Positions 17,262-27,373 of a stretch of 64,000 bases of DNA are shown here, one piece after another. The DNA comes from Actinotignum schaalii. Lineage in GTDB: Bacteria > Actinomycetota > Actinomycetes > Actinomycetales > Actinomycetaceae. The notes beneath the pieces were generated by a model. It saw nothing but the letters and a program-made list of their open reading frames with translations. It had not been told where the DNA came from and ran no database searches. Each line of letters opens with the position of its first letter. Positions within the stretch are counted from its first letter, which is position 1. The DNA lies in the NCBI RefSeq assembly GCF_000724605.1, contig NZ_CP008802.1:434001-498000 (forward strand), in the 5' to 3' direction. The position numbers and the translations under genes were made by a program.

Positions 17262-19940
17262 GTGAGTGACGAAAAATTCCTTCTTGTTGATGGCCATTCC
17301 ATGGCGTTCCGCGCCTTCTACGCCCTGCGGGCGGAGAACTTCCTCACCGATCGCGGGCAGTACACCAACGCCGTTTACGGGTTCCTTTCCACCCTCCTGA
17401 AAATCATTGGCGACTACCACCCCGATTACATTGCCGTGGCCTTTGACCTGCCGGGAGGAACTTTCCGCACCCGCGTCTATCCCGATTACAAAGCGGGCCG
17501 GGCGCCCACCCCGGTGGAATTCGCCGGGCAAATTGATGTTATTAAAAGCGTCCTTGATGTTTGCGGAATCAGCTGGCTCACCTACGAAGATTACGAAGCC
17601 GACGATATTATCGCCACCCTCTCACGCCGGGCGGTAGAACACGGCGCGGATGTGTATATCGCCTCCGGTGATAAAGACTCCTACCAGCTCGTTGATGAGC
17701 ACACCACCGTGCTGTATCCCATGCCGCGCTCGACCATGCAGGTCCTCGACCCGGCAGGTATCGAAAAGAAAACCGGGGTACGCCCGGAACGGTACGCTGA
17801 CCTGGCCGCCCTCGTGGGTGAGGGTGCCGATAATATTCCCGGCGTGCCCGGGGTCGGCCCGAAAACCGCGGCGAAATGGCTCGCGAACTACGGTGACCTC
17901 GACTCCATCCTCGCCCGCGCTGACGACATCGGTGGAAAAGTGGGGGCCTCCCTGCGCGAGCACCTGGACCAGGTCCGCCAGAATCGCTCCCTCAACACCC
18001 TCGTGCGTGACCTTCCCATAGGGGAGAACCTCGAGGAATTCCGCCCGCGCGGAGTGGAGCGGGAAGCACTGCACGAACTCTTCGACACCCTCGATTTCGA
18101 TACCTTACGCGGGCGTGTCCTCACCGAATTACCGTCGCGCGACGGCGCACCTGAATCCGATGCTCCAGCCGGATTCACCCTCGCCGGACTGGAGATCACC
18201 ACCTCCGGGGTACGCGCATGGCTTGACCAGCACGCCGACGCACCGTTCTATGGCCTCGACATCGCCGGGCCGGCCAGCCCGGGTGCGGGGCGCGTGGAGG
18301 CAATGGCGATTGGCACGGCCCACGCGGCCCTGCTTCTCGATACTCACACCATGAACGAGGAGGACACCGCCCAGGTGCGGGCCTGGCTGGAATCGGATGC
18401 CCCGAAAGTGGTGCACGGCGCCAAAGAAGCTTGGCATCGGGTACGCGGGCAGGGCGCCGAATTGCGCGGCGTCGTACGGGATACCGTACTGTGTGCCTAC
18501 CTTCTCTATCCCGATCAGCGCAGCTATGACCTCGGTGACCTGGCACTGCGCCACCTCGGTGTTGATTTGGGGGACGGGGGAGTGCTGCCCGGATTGGACG
18601 GGCAGGCTGATCCGTTGGCGGCACGCGCCGCGCTCCTCGGCCCGCTTTCCGAGAAATTACTCGGAGAATTGACGCAGCGCGGGGAAGATGGTGCCCTGCT
18701 CGACCTGGAAATGGATGTGGCGCGCACCCTCGCGCGCATGGAGGACACCGGGATTGCGGTGGACGCTCCCTACCTTGAAAAACTCCGGAAGGATTTTGAC
18801 GGGCGGGTGGAGGCCGCGGCGCGGCTTGCCTACGATGCCATTGGCCACAAGGTGAATCTCTCCAGCCCCAAGCAGCTCCAGGGGGTGCTGTTCGACGAAT
18901 TGGGCTTGCCCACCACCCGGAAAACCAGATCCGGGTACACCACGAATGCAGAGGCGCTGGCTGATCTTGCCGTGCGCATCGCACCCCGGGAAGATGATAA
19001 GGCGGTGGCCGGAACCCAATTCCTCGGGGCGCTCCTCGAGCATCGCGACGCCATTAAATTACGGCAATCCGTGGAAGGCTTGCAGCGCAATACTCGGGCG
19101 GATGGAAAAATCCACACCACCTACCAGCAGGCGGTGGCCGCCACCGGGCGGCTCTCCTCCACGGATCCGAATCTCCAGAATATTCACGCGCGTACGTCCG
19201 AAGGACTTCAAATCCGTTCCGCTTTTATCCCTTCGGAGGGCTACGCGGCACTTATGACCGCGGATTACTCCCAGATTGAAATGCGGATTATGGCTTCGCT
19301 TTCCGGTGATGAAGCGCTTATCACCGCCTTTAATGAAGGTGAAGACCTGCATTCTTCGGTCGCCTCCCTCGTCTTCGGGATTCCCGAAAGCGAGGTGAGT
19401 AGCCAGCAGCGCTCCCGCATTAAAGCGATGAGCTACGGCCTGGCCTACGGGCTCTCCGCCTACGGGCTCTCCCGCCAGCTCCATATTTCCGCCCACGATG
19501 CCCAAGAGCTGATGGATACCTATTTCGCGCGCTTCGGGAAAGTGCGTGATTACCTTGATTCCCTCGTGGTGAAAGCCCGCGAAGATGGCTATACCCAAAC
19601 CCTGCTGGGGCGGCGGCGCTACCTGCCGGAACTGCGCTCCACGAACCGCCAGCTGCGCGAAGCATCCGAGCGGATGGCCCTCAATGCTCCTATCCAGGGC
19701 AGCGCCGCGGATATTATCAAGATCGCCATGGTGGCCGTGGTGGAAGCCCTGCGAGAAGCCGGGTTGCGCAGCCGGGTCCTCCTCCAGGTTCATGACGAAC
19801 TGGTGCTGGAAGTAGCGCCCGGCGAGCACGAGGCCGCGGAGGAGATTGTGCGCCGGGAAATGGCCGGGGCAGCCCAGCTGCGGGTTCCGCTCTCCGTCGG
19901 GGTGGGCTACGGCCCCAATTGGCGTGAGGCAGCCCACTAG
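17262..19940 (+). CDS. polA: DNA polymerase I
   Basis: Repair and Okazaki-fragment polymerase of 892 residues. Residues about 1-300 form the 5'-3' flap nuclease (VDGHSMAFRAFYAL, YEADDIIATL, GVPGVGPKTA). The middle exonuclease-like domain has FYGLDIAGPA where a proofreading enzyme has the DxE pair; the Glu is missing, so 3'-5' proofreading is most likely absent, as is usual in actinobacterial PolA. The C-terminal polymerase domain has motif A DYSQIEMRIMA, motif B RSRIKAMSYGLAYG and motif C QVHDELVLE. A GTG start is used. Confidence 0.97.
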   Translation: MSDEKFLLVDGHSMAFRAFYALRAENFLTDRGQYTNAVYGFLSTLLKIIGDYHPDYIAVAFDLPGGTFRTRVYPDYKAGRAPTPVEFAGQIDVIKSVLDVCGISWLTYEDYEADDIIATLSRRAVEHGADVYIASGDKDSYQLVDEHTTVLYPMPRSTMQVLDPAGIEKKTGVRPERYADLAALVGEGADNIPGVPGVGPKTAAKWLANYGDLDSILARADDIGGKVGASLREHLDQVRQNRSLNTLVRDLPIGENLEEFRPRGVEREALHELFDTLDFDTLRGRVLTELPSRDGAPESDAPAGFTLAGLEITTSGVRAWLDQHADAPFYGLDIAGPASPGAGRVEAMAIGTAHAALLLDTHTMNEEDTAQVRAWLESDAPKVVHGAKEAWHRVRGQGAELRGVVRDTVLCAYLLYPDQRSYDLGDLALRHLGVDLGDGGVLPGLDGQADPLAARAALLGPLSEKLLGELTQRGEDGALLDLEMDVARTLARMEDTGIAVDAPYLEKLRKDFDGRVEAAARLAYDAIGHKVNLSSPKQLQGVLFDELGLPTTRKTRSGYTTNAEALADLAVRIAPREDDKAVAGTQFLGALLEHRDAIKLRQSVEGLQRNTRADGKIHTTYQQAVAATGRLSSTDPNLQNIHARTSEGLQIRSAFIPSEGYAALMTADYSQIEMRIMASLSGDEALITAFNEGEDLHSSVASLVFGIPESEVSSQQRSRIKAMSYGLAYGLSAYGLSRQLHISAHDAQELMDTYFARFGKVRDYLDSLVVKAREDGYTQTLLGRRRYLPELRSTNRQLREASERMALNAPIQGSAADIIKIAMVAVVEALREAGLRSRVLLQVHDELVLEVAPGEHEAAEEIVRREMAGAAQLRVPLSVGVGYGPNWREAAH

Positions 19941-19962
19941 AACGGTTGACAGCGGTTCACGC

Positions 19963-20034
19963 GAACGGCCCGCAACAGCTTCCCCGCAGGCTCGCTGAAC
20001 CGCCCGCAACAAACTCACGAGAACCGCCCGCAAC
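19963..20034. repeat. three direct repeats in the polA-rpsA spacer
   Basis: A 14-bp unit GAACCGCCCGCAAC occurs at 19997 and 20021, with a one-base variant at 19963. Related fragments continue to about 20060. Confidence 0.65.
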
Positions 20035-20082
20035 GGCCCGTGAGAACGGGGCTCACGCCACTCCGATTTCAGCCCGGATACC

Positions 20083-20112
20083 TTGCACTAGCCAAGCTTT
20101 TCCGCGTAGTAT
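20083..20112 (+). promoter_or_regulatory. rpsA promoter
   Basis: -35 TTGCAC (20083-20088) and -10 TAGTAT (20107-20112) with an 18-nt spacer. This predicts a leader of about 80 nt before the rpsA ATG at 20201. Confidence 0.65.
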
Positions 20113-20200
20113 GGAGAACTGGTGTGAGCACCCGCCGCACTGGCCGATATCCATCGGTCCCAAGCAAATATTCACAATAGTGTCCGGAAGTTATCAGTTA

Positions 20201-21685
20201 ATGACTAATACCACCCCCGAGTCTTCGACTCTCCCCGAGATTGCCGTCAACGATATCGGCTCCGAGGAAGAACTTATTGCCGCCGTCGATAAGACGATCA
20301 AGTACTTTAACGATGGTGACCTCGTCGAAGGAACCGTTGTCAAGGTCGACCATGACGAAGTGTTGCTCGACATTGGCTACAAAACCGAGGGTGTTATTCC
20401 CTCCAAGGAACTTTCGATCAAGCACGATGTCAATCCCGATGACGTCGTCGAAATTGGCGACCAGGTAGAAGCCCTCGTCCTCCAGAAGGAAGACAAGGAA
20501 GGCCGTCTCCTCCTCTCGAAGAAGCGCGCGCAGTACGAACGCGCCTGGGCTGAAATCGAGAAGATCAAGGAAGCCGATGGCGTCGTTACCGGTACCGTCA
20601 TCGAAGTCGTCAAGGGCGGCCTGATTGTTGATATCGGGCTGCGTGGCTTCCTTCCCGCTTCGCTCGTTGAAATGCGCCGCGTGCGCGATCTGCAGCCCTA
20701 CATCGGCCGCGAACTCGAAGCGAAGATTATCGAACTTGATAAGAACCGCAATAACGTGGTTCTTTCCCGCCGCGCTTGGCTGGAAGCATCCCAGTCCCAG
20801 GCCCGTGGCGAATTCCTGCACCAGCTCCAGAAGGGCCAGGTGCGCGAAGGCTTCGTCTCCTCCATCGTCAACTTCGGTGCCTTCGTGGACCTCGGCGGTG
20901 TGGACGGCCTCGTTCACGTCTCCGAACTGTCCTGGAAGCACATCGACCACCCGTCCGAGGTTGTCGAAGTGGGCCAGCCCGTCACCGTCGAAGTTCTCGA
21001 TGTTGATATGGACCGCGAGCGTGTCTCGCTCTCCCTCAAGGCCACCCAGGAAGATCCCTGGCAGTCTTTCGCCCGCACCCACGCGATCGGCCAGATCGTT
21101 CCGGGTCGCGTGACCAAGCTCGTTCCCTTCGGCGCTTTCGTGCGCGTGGAGGACGGCATCGAAGGTCTCGTCCACATCTCCGAACTGGCTTCCCGCCACA
21201 TCGACACCCCGGAAGAGGTTGTCAAGGTGGGCGACGACGTCTTCGTCAAGGTCATCGATATCGATCTGGACCGTCGCCGCATTTCGCTCTCCCTCAAGCA
21301 GGCGAACGAGGGCGTGGATCCGAACTCCCAGGACTTCGATCCGTCGCTCTACGGCATGGCCGCTGATTACGACGAAAACGGCAATTACAAGTACCCCGAA
21401 GGCTTCGATCCCGAATCGAACGAATGGCTCGAGGGTTACGAAGCTCAGCGCGAGGCATGGGAGAACGAATACGCCCAGGCCCAGGCTCGTTGGGAAGCGC
21501 ACAAGGCCCAGGTCGCTGCCGCGATCGAAGCCGATGCTGCTGCCGGTGCCCAGGCTGCTGCCGCTGCCGAACCGGCCGCGGATATCCCGGCCAGCTACAG
21601 CTCCACCTCCGAACCGAGCGGCTCGCTCGACTCGGATGCTGATGAAGCTCTTGCCGCTCTGCGTGAGAAGCTGACCAACAACTAA
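20201..21685 (+). CDS. rpsA: 30S ribosomal protein S1
   Basis: Binds mRNA on the small subunit and aids initiation on structured messages. Four S1 RNA-binding repeats span roughly residues 35-360 (for example GDLVEGTVVKVDHDEVLLDIG, VREGFVSSIVNFGAFVDLGG, IVPGRVTKLVPFGAFVRVED). The actinobacterial C-terminal extension follows, rich in Tyr/Glu and then Ala, to residue 494. The ATG at 20201 is the conserved start; only a weak GGAAG lies upstream. In a genome with many leaderless starts, S1 dependence may differ between messages. An intrinsic terminator follows at 21789. Confidence 0.97.
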   Translation: MTNTTPESSTLPEIAVNDIGSEEELIAAVDKTIKYFNDGDLVEGTVVKVDHDEVLLDIGYKTEGVIPSKELSIKHDVNPDDVVEIGDQVEALVLQKEDKEGRLLLSKKRAQYERAWAEIEKIKEADGVVTGTVIEVVKGGLIVDIGLRGFLPASLVEMRRVRDLQPYIGRELEAKIIELDKNRNNVVLSRRAWLEASQSQARGEFLHQLQKGQVREGFVSSIVNFGAFVDLGGVDGLVHVSELSWKHIDHPSEVVEVGQPVTVEVLDVDMDRERVSLSLKATQEDPWQSFARTHAIGQIVPGRVTKLVPFGAFVRVEDGIEGLVHISELASRHIDTPEEVVKVGDDVFVKVIDIDLDRRRISLSLKQANEGVDPNSQDFDPSLYGMAADYDENGNYKYPEGFDPESNEWLEGYEAQREAWENEYAQAQARWEAHKAQVAAAIEADAAAGAQAAAAAEPAADIPASYSSTSEPSGSLDSDADEALAALREKLTNN

Positions 21686-21788
21686 GGTTCGCGTTTCCGC
21701 GGGTAGCAGCTAAGCTCCCGCGCGTAGCCGGGGAACGTCCAGGCTATAGCGCGTAGCAGCACGCTACCGCGAGTCAACACCTTGTACC

Positions 21789-21834
21789 GCCGCCGGCGCA
21801 CCTCTTCGGGGGAGCGCCGGCGGCGTTTTCTTTC
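21789..21834 (+). terminator. intrinsic terminator after rpsA
   Basis: GC-rich stem GCCGCCGGCGC/GCGCCGGCGGC with a 14-nt loop, followed by GTTTTCTTTCT. This is one of the best terminators in the window. Confidence 0.85.
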
Positions 21835-21849
21835 TCCCCGGCGCATTGT

Positions 21850-21855
21850 TAAGCT
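21850..21855 (+). promoter_or_regulatory. -10 element of coaE
   Basis: TAAGCT ends 6 nt before the coaE GTG, just after the rpsA terminator. Confidence 0.5.
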
Positions 21856-21861
21856 GAAACG

Positions 21862-22539
21862 GTGAACGCACTAACAATCGGGGGAGCCAGCGCACAACTC
21901 CTGCGCCCCTTCGCCCACCCGCGGGGCCACGCCCTGCGAGTCGCGGTATCCGGCGGCATCGGCGCCGGCAAATCCACGGTCACCCACGTCCTACGCGAAC
22001 GCGGCGCGATCATCGCCGATGCCGACGCCCTCGCCCGCGAGATCACCGCGCCGAGTAGTCCCGTCCTCGCGCAACTCACCGCCGCATTCGGTCCCGATAT
22101 TTTGAACGACGACGGCGCCCTCAACCGGACCGCCCTCGCGGCGCATATCTTCACTAACCCGGCCGCCCGCCACCGGCTCGAAGCCCTCACCCATCCCGCC
22201 ATCATCGCGCGAGCCCGGGATATCCTCGCCAGTGCTGTCCCTGGCCAGCTGGCGGTCTACGATGTGCCGCTCCTGGTAGAAACCCGCGCTGATCGCGAAG
22301 TCGATTGCGTCATTATTGTGGCGGCCCCGGAAGAAAAACGAATTGAGCACCTGCGGGGCCGGGGGATGAGCCGGGCTGATGCCCAAGCCCGGATGCGCAA
22401 CCAGGTAGATGATGAGGCCCGCCGGGCCCTGGCCCATATCTGGATCTGGAATGCGGGAAGCCGCGCCGAGCTGGAGAACCTCGTTGCCCAATGTGCGGAG
22501 AGCTGGCTGGCGGCGCCGCAGGCGCCGGCGTCGTCGTAA
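21862..22539 (+). CDS. coaE: dephospho-CoA kinase
   Basis: Phosphorylates the 3'-OH of dephospho-CoA, the last step of CoA synthesis. Walker A is VSGGIGAGKSTVTHVL; IIADADALAREI is the substrate-binding DxD region; VYDVPLLVE and the lid block RGMSRADAQARM are typical. Length is 225 residues, with an N-terminal extension of about 25 residues before the P-loop and none of the long C-terminal fused domain of mycobacterial CoaE. GTG 21862 follows a -10 element by 6 nt. The coaE gene follows rpsA in other actinobacteria. Confidence 0.95.
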   Translation: MNALTIGGASAQLLRPFAHPRGHALRVAVSGGIGAGKSTVTHVLRERGAIIADADALAREITAPSSPVLAQLTAAFGPDILNDDGALNRTALAAHIFTNPAARHRLEALTHPAIIARARDILASAVPGQLAVYDVPLLVETRADREVDCVIIVAAPEEKRIEHLRGRGMSRADAQARMRNQVDDEARRALAHIWIWNAGSRAELENLVAQCAESWLAAPQAPASS

Positions 22540-22582
22540 AAGAATCAAGAGAAACGCAAGTAAAAAGGTGACCGGTACCGTG

Positions 22583-22640
22583 TTTACTCTCAGCGTAAGA
22601 GGGAGTACCATTTACAGATAGTGAAATGACCGTTTCGCTA
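22583..22640 (+). promoter_or_regulatory. gntP promoter with inverted-repeat operator
   Basis: -35 TTTACT (22583) and -10 TACCAT (22606) are 17 nt apart. At the expected transcript start lies the inverted repeat TAGTGAAA-TGACCG-TTTCGCTA (22619-22640), 8-bp arms with one mismatch. A wider pair, GTACCAT (22605) and ATGGTAC (22642), flanks it. The GAAA...TTTC half-sites resemble operators of IclR-family regulators such as KdgR. Confidence 0.5.
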
Positions 22641-22712
22641 TATGGTACGTCTCGTCGCCACGAAGCAACGATGCGCGGCGATGGGGCCTAAAATTTGAGA
22701 GGTTAAAAAGCT

Positions 22713-24059
22713 ATGCCAATTGTTTGGCTGCTCGTGGGCATTGCGTTGATGCTCGTGCTCAACATCGTGTTCAAGGTGAATTCGATGCTCGCGCTGTTGC
22801 TCGCCGCCGTGGTGGTGGCGCTCTGTAACGGCATGGGCCCGATGGACACTCTCAAGACCGTCACCACCGGTTTTGGTTCTACGCTGGGTTCGCTCGCCAT
22901 TATCGTTGTTTTCGGTGCAGTTATCGGCCGCCTCATGGTGGACTCCGGTGCGTCTCACGTGCTGGCATCGGGGCTCATCCGCCGCTTCGGACTGCGCTTC
23001 GTGCGTATCGCCGTCATCATCATCGGTCTTATTTTCGGCCTGGCGATGTTCTACGAAGTTGCCTTCCTCATGATTGCTCCGCTCGTTATTTCTATCGCTC
23101 AGGAAGCAAAGGTGCCGTGGCTGCGCCTGGCCATTCCGGCCGTCTGCGCCACCACGGTTGCTCACTCCATCTTCCCGCCGCAGCCCGGTCCGGTTGCACT
23201 CATTGACCAGTACAAGGCCGATGCCGGCATGGTGTACCTCCTCGGTATTCCCATGGCCATCCTCTGGGTGATCGTGGGTGGCGTGCTGCTGCCCAAGATT
23301 CTCGGTAACCTCGAGCGCCCGGTGCCGAAGTTCATGTCCGGTGATGACAACGATAAGGAAGCCGCGGTCAATCCGCCCTCGTTCTTCGTTTCCCTCATCG
23401 TGCCGCTCAGCCCGGCTATCATCATGATCTCGGTGACCATTGCCAATATCTGGGTGGATCCGAAATCGACGCTGGGCCAGTGGCTCAACTTCTTCGGCTC
23501 CTCCCCGGTGGCCATGTCCGTGGCGCTGGTGCTCGCCATGCTGCTCTTCGGTATTCAGCGCGGGCACAAGGGCGAATGGGTCATGGATAAGTTCAATAAA
23601 GCCGTCTCCATTATTGCCGGCGTTGTCATGATTATCGGTGCCGGTGGCGCCTTCAAGCAGGTTGTTATTGACTCCGGTATCGGCGATTACATCGGCGGCT
23701 TCATGAGCGCGGGTGCGGTTTCGCCTTACATCATGGCCTGGTTCATTACCGTTCTTATCCGCCTGGCGACCGGCCAGGGTGTGGTCTCCGCGATGACCGC
23801 CGCCTCGATTATCGGTGCGGCTGTTATGGACCCGGTGACCGGCGTGATGCAGGCGGGCGTGGATCCCACGCTCCTCGTGCTCGCCACCGCCGCGGGCTCC
23901 AACTTCATGACGCATATTAATGACGCGTCCTTCTGGCTCTTCAAGGAATACTTCGATCTGTCCATCAAGGACACCCTGAAGACGTGGGGCGGTCTGCTCG
24001 CCTCCGGTTCGCTGGTCTCACTGGCGTACGTAATGTGCCTCTCGCCGTTCTTCGGCTAA
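22713..24059 (+). CDS. GntP-family gluconate/sugar-acid permease
   Basis: A 448-residue inner-membrane transporter with about 12 hydrophobic segments and the GntP-family features [23 protein letters not shown], the loop [12 protein letters not shown] and [14 protein letters not shown]. Family members import gluconate, fructuronate or related acids by proton symport. No gluconate kinase is adjacent, and the window contains a fructuronate pathway at 55510-59940, so a hexuronate-derived acid is as likely a substrate as gluconate. The start ATG follows a GAGAGG site. A likely operator sits at its promoter. Confidence 0.9.
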   Translation: MPIVWLLVGIALMLVLNIVFKVNSMLALLLAAVVVALCNGMGPMDTLKTVTTGFGSTLGSLAIIVVFGAVIGRLMVDSGASHVLASGLIRRFGLRFVRIAVIIIGLIFGLAMFYEVAFLMIAPLVISIAQEAKVPWLRLAIPAVCATTVAHSIFPPQPGPVALIDQYKADAGMVYLLGIPMAILWVIVGGVLLPKILGNLERPVPKFMSGDDNDKEAAVNPPSFFVSLIVPLSPAIIMISVTIANIWVDPKSTLGQWLNFFGSSPVAMSVALVLAMLLFGIQRGHKGEWVMDKFNKAVSIIAGVVMIIGAGGAFKQVVIDSGIGDYIGGFMSAGAVSPYIMAWFITVLIRLATGQGVVSAMTAASIIGAAVMDPVTGVMQAGVDPTLLVLATAAGSNFMTHINDASFWLFKEYFDLSIKDTLKTWGGLLASGSLVSLAYVMCLSPFFG

Positions 24060-24133
24060 GGCATGAGCAAGAAGGTGCGGGCGGCCGGTATGGTCGCCCG
24101 CATCGCACACATAAAGAAAAACAAGGAGTACAC

Positions 24134-25009
24134 ATGACGCAGAGCATTCCCTTTGCCGAGCAGAACATCGCCGGCGTCAGCCTCGTCACCCGTGGGGACC
24201 TGAGCGCGCTGGAGATTAACACCGATACCGTATCCGGTACCGTTTTCCCCTACGGCGCCCACGTTGCCTCCTGGAAACCGGCTGGCTTTGAGGACGTCCT
24301 CTACATGAGCGAACTATCCGGCCTCACGCAGGGCACTCCTATCCGGGGTGGTATCCCGGTGGTAGCCCCGTGGTTCGGCCCCTCGGATAACGGCCTGCAC
24401 GGCTGGGCCCGCATCCAGGATTGGACCCTCGAATCCGTAAGCGGGGATTCCACCGCGGTGGAAGCGACCTTCGCCCTCGCGGGCAGCGCCCTGGGCGGAG
24501 AGCTGGGCGATTCCCTCAAGCTCTCCTACACCGTGCACCTGGGTAGCGACTTCTGGGTACGGTTGAGCGCCACCAATACCGGCACCGAGACCATTGCCCC
24601 GGAGCTGGCTCTCCACGCCTACTGGGCGGTGGATGCCCAGGCGCTTCGCATCGAAGGTATCGAAGAGGGCGGTATTGATCGCCTCGCCGATAACGCGCAG
24701 CTCCCGGCCGGGCCTTTCGAGGAGCTCTCGGGCCAGACCGTGGATCGTTTCTACCCCTTCGCGGGCGATATCGTGCTCGTGGACGCGGGCGGGAACCGCA
24801 AGATCACCCTGAGTTCGGAAGAATCCGATAAGTCGGTGGTGTGGAACCCGGGTACGAAGGGCTCGGCCGCGAATGCGGATATGCCCGATGATGCCTGGAA
24901 GCATTTTGTGTGCGTGGAAGCGACCCGGGTGCGCGAAGGCGCCCCGCAGCTCGCTCCGGGGGAGAGCGCCACGCTCACCCTGCACGCCACGGTTGAGCAT
25001 CTCGGCTAA
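24134..25009 (+). CDS. aldose 1-epimerase family protein (glucose-6-phosphate 1-epimerase-like)
   Basis: A 291-residue beta-sandwich mutarotase of the YeaD type, which interconverts the anomers of hexose 6-phosphates. FPYGAHVASWKP and the block IRGGIPVVAPWFGP with GLHGWAR are the phosphate-binding and active-site signatures (GLHG His). LALHAYWAVD provides the second catalytic His, and the C-terminal acid region is CVEATRV. The start ATG follows AAGGAG. It lies 74 bp after the permease gene on the same strand, so they are probably cotranscribed. Confidence 0.87.
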   Translation: MTQSIPFAEQNIAGVSLVTRGDLSALEINTDTVSGTVFPYGAHVASWKPAGFEDVLYMSELSGLTQGTPIRGGIPVVAPWFGPSDNGLHGWARIQDWTLESVSGDSTAVEATFALAGSALGGELGDSLKLSYTVHLGSDFWVRLSATNTGTETIAPELALHAYWAVDAQALRIEGIEEGGIDRLADNAQLPAGPFEELSGQTVDRFYPFAGDIVLVDAGGNRKITLSSEESDKSVVWNPGTKGSAANADMPDDAWKHFVCVEATRVREGAPQLAPGESATLTLHATVEHLG

Positions 25010-25108
25010 GTTTGCCCGGCGGCTAAGTTTGCCCGGCGGCTAAGTTTGCCCGGCGGCTAAGTTCGCCTGGCGGCTAAGTTTTTCCGGTTGCTACCTTTGC
25101 CCAGCAGC
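25007..25108. repeat. 17-bp tandem repeat starting at the epimerase stop codon
   Basis: Units of TAAGTTTGCCCGGCGGC start at 25007, 25024, 25041 and 25058 (the first three identical, the fourth with two changes), then decayed units at 25075 and 25092. The first TAA is the stop codon of the epimerase gene. Confidence 0.85.
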
Positions 25109-25160
25109 GAGAAAACGTAGCTGAACGCAGCCGATAGCCGTTTGTTACGACGACGGCGCC

Positions 25161-25210
25161 CAGTGGCCGGATCACACCCCGAATTTCTTCGGGCCGTGAT
25201 CCGGCCACTG
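25161..25210 (+). terminator. long hairpin between the epimerase and uvrB genes
   Basis: Perfect 15-bp outer stem CAGTGGCCGGATCAC/GTGATCCGGCCACTG with an inner stem CCCGAA/TTCGGG around TTTC. No long T-run follows. Confidence 0.65.
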
Positions 25211-25244
25211 GCGTATTTCATACCCCAATCCGGGACCGGGCTAG

Positions 25245-25250
25245 TAAGCT
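25245..25250 (+). promoter_or_regulatory. -10 element of uvrB
   Basis: TAAGCT ends 7 nt before the uvrB ATG. Confidence 0.5.
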
Positions 25251-25257
25251 CGCCACT

Positions 25258-27336
25258 ATGGCTCTTGATTCTGAGATTGTGCGCAGCGATAAGCCTTTTG
25301 AAGTGATTTCCGAGTACCGCCCCTCGGGTGATCAGCCCGCCGCGATTGCCGAACTCACCCGCCGCATTAACGACGGCGAAAAGGACGTGGTGCTGCTGGG
25401 AGCCACCGGTACCGGAAAATCCGCCACCACCGCCTGGCTTATTGAACAGGTGCAGCGCCCCACCCTTATTATGGAGCCGAATAAAACCCTGGCCGCGCAG
25501 ATGGCGGCGGAATTCCGCGAACTCATGCCCAATAACGCGGTGGAATACTTTGTTTCCTATTACGATTACTATCAGCCGGAAGCTTACGTTCCCCAAACCG
25601 ATACCTTTATCGAAAAAGATTCCTCCATTAACGATGAGGTGGAGCGGCTGCGCCATTCCGCTACCAATTCGCTTCTCACCCGGCGCGACACCGTGGTGGT
25701 GGCATCCGTTTCCTGCATTTACGGCCTGGGCACCCCGCAGGAATACGTTGATCGCATGGTGCAACTCCACGTGGGCCAGCAACTGGACCGCGATGAGCTG
25801 CTTCGCACCTTCGTGTCCATGCAGTACACCCGTAACGATATTGCTTTTACCCGCGGTACCTTCCGGGTGCGGGGCGATACCGTGGAGATTATCCCCGTGT
25901 ACGAAGAGATGGCTATCCGCATTGAATTCTTCGGTGATGAGATTGATGGAATTTCCCTCCTCCACCCGCTCACCGGGGATGTTATCCAACGCACCGATAC
26001 CGCGCATGTGTTCCCGGCCTCCCACTACGTGGCCGGCCCCGAACGCATGGAACGCGCTATCCGCTCCATTGAGGAAGAACTAGCCGAACGCTTGGAGTAC
26101 CTGCGCGCCCATAATAAGCTCCTCGAGGCGCAACGCCTGGAAATGCGCACCAGCTACGATATCGAGATGATGCGCAATATTGGAACAACTTCCGGTATTG
26201 AAAACTACTCGCGGCATATTGACGGGCGCGGCCCGGGTACCGCCCCGAATACCCTCCTCGATTATTTCCCCGACGATTTCCTCCTCATTCTCGATGAATC
26301 TCACGTGACTGTTCCCCAGATTGGGGCTATGTACGAAGGGGATATGTCGCGCAAACGTACCCTGGTGGAATACGGTTTCCGGCTGCCCTCCGCCATGGAT
26401 AACCGCCCCCTCAAATGGGAGGAATTCCTCGATCGCATCGGCCAAACCGTGTACCTATCAGCGACGCCTGGCAAATATGAACTTGGCCAAGCGGACGGCG
26501 TCGTCGAACAAATTATTCGACCCACCGGTTTGGTGGATCCCCTTATTAAAGTCAAGCCCACCGAAGGGCAGATCGATGATCTGCTCGAAGAGGTGCGGGT
26601 GCGGGCCGAACGCGATGAGCGGGTGCTCGTCACCACGCTGACGAAGAAAATGGCTGAGGATCTTACCGCGTACCTGGCGGATCGCGGGGTGCGGGTCGAG
26701 TACCTGCATTCCGATGTGGATACCCTGCGCCGCGTGGAGCTGCTGCGGGAGCTACGGCTCGGGAAATTCGACGTGCTCGTGGGTATTAACCTGCTGCGCG
26801 AGGGGCTGGATCTTCCGGAAGTCTCGCTCGTGGCGATTCTCGACGCCGATAAGCAGGGCTTTTTGCGGTCCACCACCTCCCTTATTCAGACCATCGGGCG
26901 CGCGGCCCGTAACGTTTCCGGGGAAGTGCATATGTACGGGGACAGCATCACCCCGAATATGCAGCAGGCTATTGATGAAACGAATCGGCGCCGGGAGAAG
27001 CAGCTCGCCTACAACCGGGAACACGGTATTGGTCCGCAGCCGTTGCGCAAACGCATTGCGGATGTGACCGATATGCTCGCCCGCGAGGATGTGGATACCG
27101 AACAGCTGCTCGCCGGCGGGTATCGTCAGGAGCCCGCGCATGCCCGGGCCCGCGCTTCGGAAGCGGAAATTGCCCGCGCACAGGGCGGGAAAGAGCTGCG
27201 CGAACTCATTACCGAGCTCACCGCGCAGATGCACGCGGCTGCCGAACAGCTGCAATTTGAGCTCGCGGCGCGCTACCGCGATGAGATCAAGGATCTGAAA
27301 AGCGAGCTGTGGCATTCCCAGCAGGCCCAGAAATAA
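25258..27336 (+). CDS. uvrB: excinuclease ABC subunit UvrB
   Basis: Damage-verifying helicase of nucleotide excision repair. Walker [14 protein letters not shown] is near residue 45. The beta-hairpin that inserts behind lesions ([12 protein letters not shown]) is at about residue 100, followed by the DEAD-like helicase motifs ([41 protein letters not shown]). The C-terminal UVR domain that meets UvrC is near residues 645-685. Length 692 is standard. uvrA and uvrC lie 2.4 kb and 5.2 kb downstream on the same strand. Confidence 0.98.
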   Translation: MALDSEIVRSDKPFEVISEYRPSGDQPAAIAELTRRINDGEKDVVLLGATGTGKSATTAWLIEQVQRPTLIMEPNKTLAAQMAAEFRELMPNNAVEYFVSYYDYYQPEAYVPQTDTFIEKDSSINDEVERLRHSATNSLLTRRDTVVVASVSCIYGLGTPQEYVDRMVQLHVGQQLDRDELLRTFVSMQYTRNDIAFTRGTFRVRGDTVEIIPVYEEMAIRIEFFGDEIDGISLLHPLTGDVIQRTDTAHVFPASHYVAGPERMERAIRSIEEELAERLEYLRAHNKLLEAQRLEMRTSYDIEMMRNIGTTSGIENYSRHIDGRGPGTAPNTLLDYFPDDFLLILDESHVTVPQIGAMYEGDMSRKRTLVEYGFRLPSAMDNRPLKWEEFLDRIGQTVYLSATPGKYELGQADGVVEQIIRPTGLVDPLIKVKPTEGQIDDLLEEVRVRAERDERVLVTTLTKKMAEDLTAYLADRGVRVEYLHSDVDTLRRVELLRELRLGKFDVLVGINLLREGLDLPEVSLVAILDADKQGFLRSTTSLIQTIGRAARNVSGEVHMYGDSITPNMQQAIDETNRRREKQLAYNREHGIGPQPLRKRIADVTDMLAREDVDTEQLLAGGYRQEPAHARARASEAEIARAQGGKELRELITELTAQMHAAAEQLQFELAARYRDEIKDLKSELWHSQQAQK

Positions 27337-27373
27337 AACCCGGCTCGGCGCCGCTCCCCATCGTGTAAAGTGT

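Noticed and set aside
25007-25108. Tandem repeats as a CRISPR array
   Set aside because: Units are 17 bp, head to tail, without spacers, and no cas genes are present.
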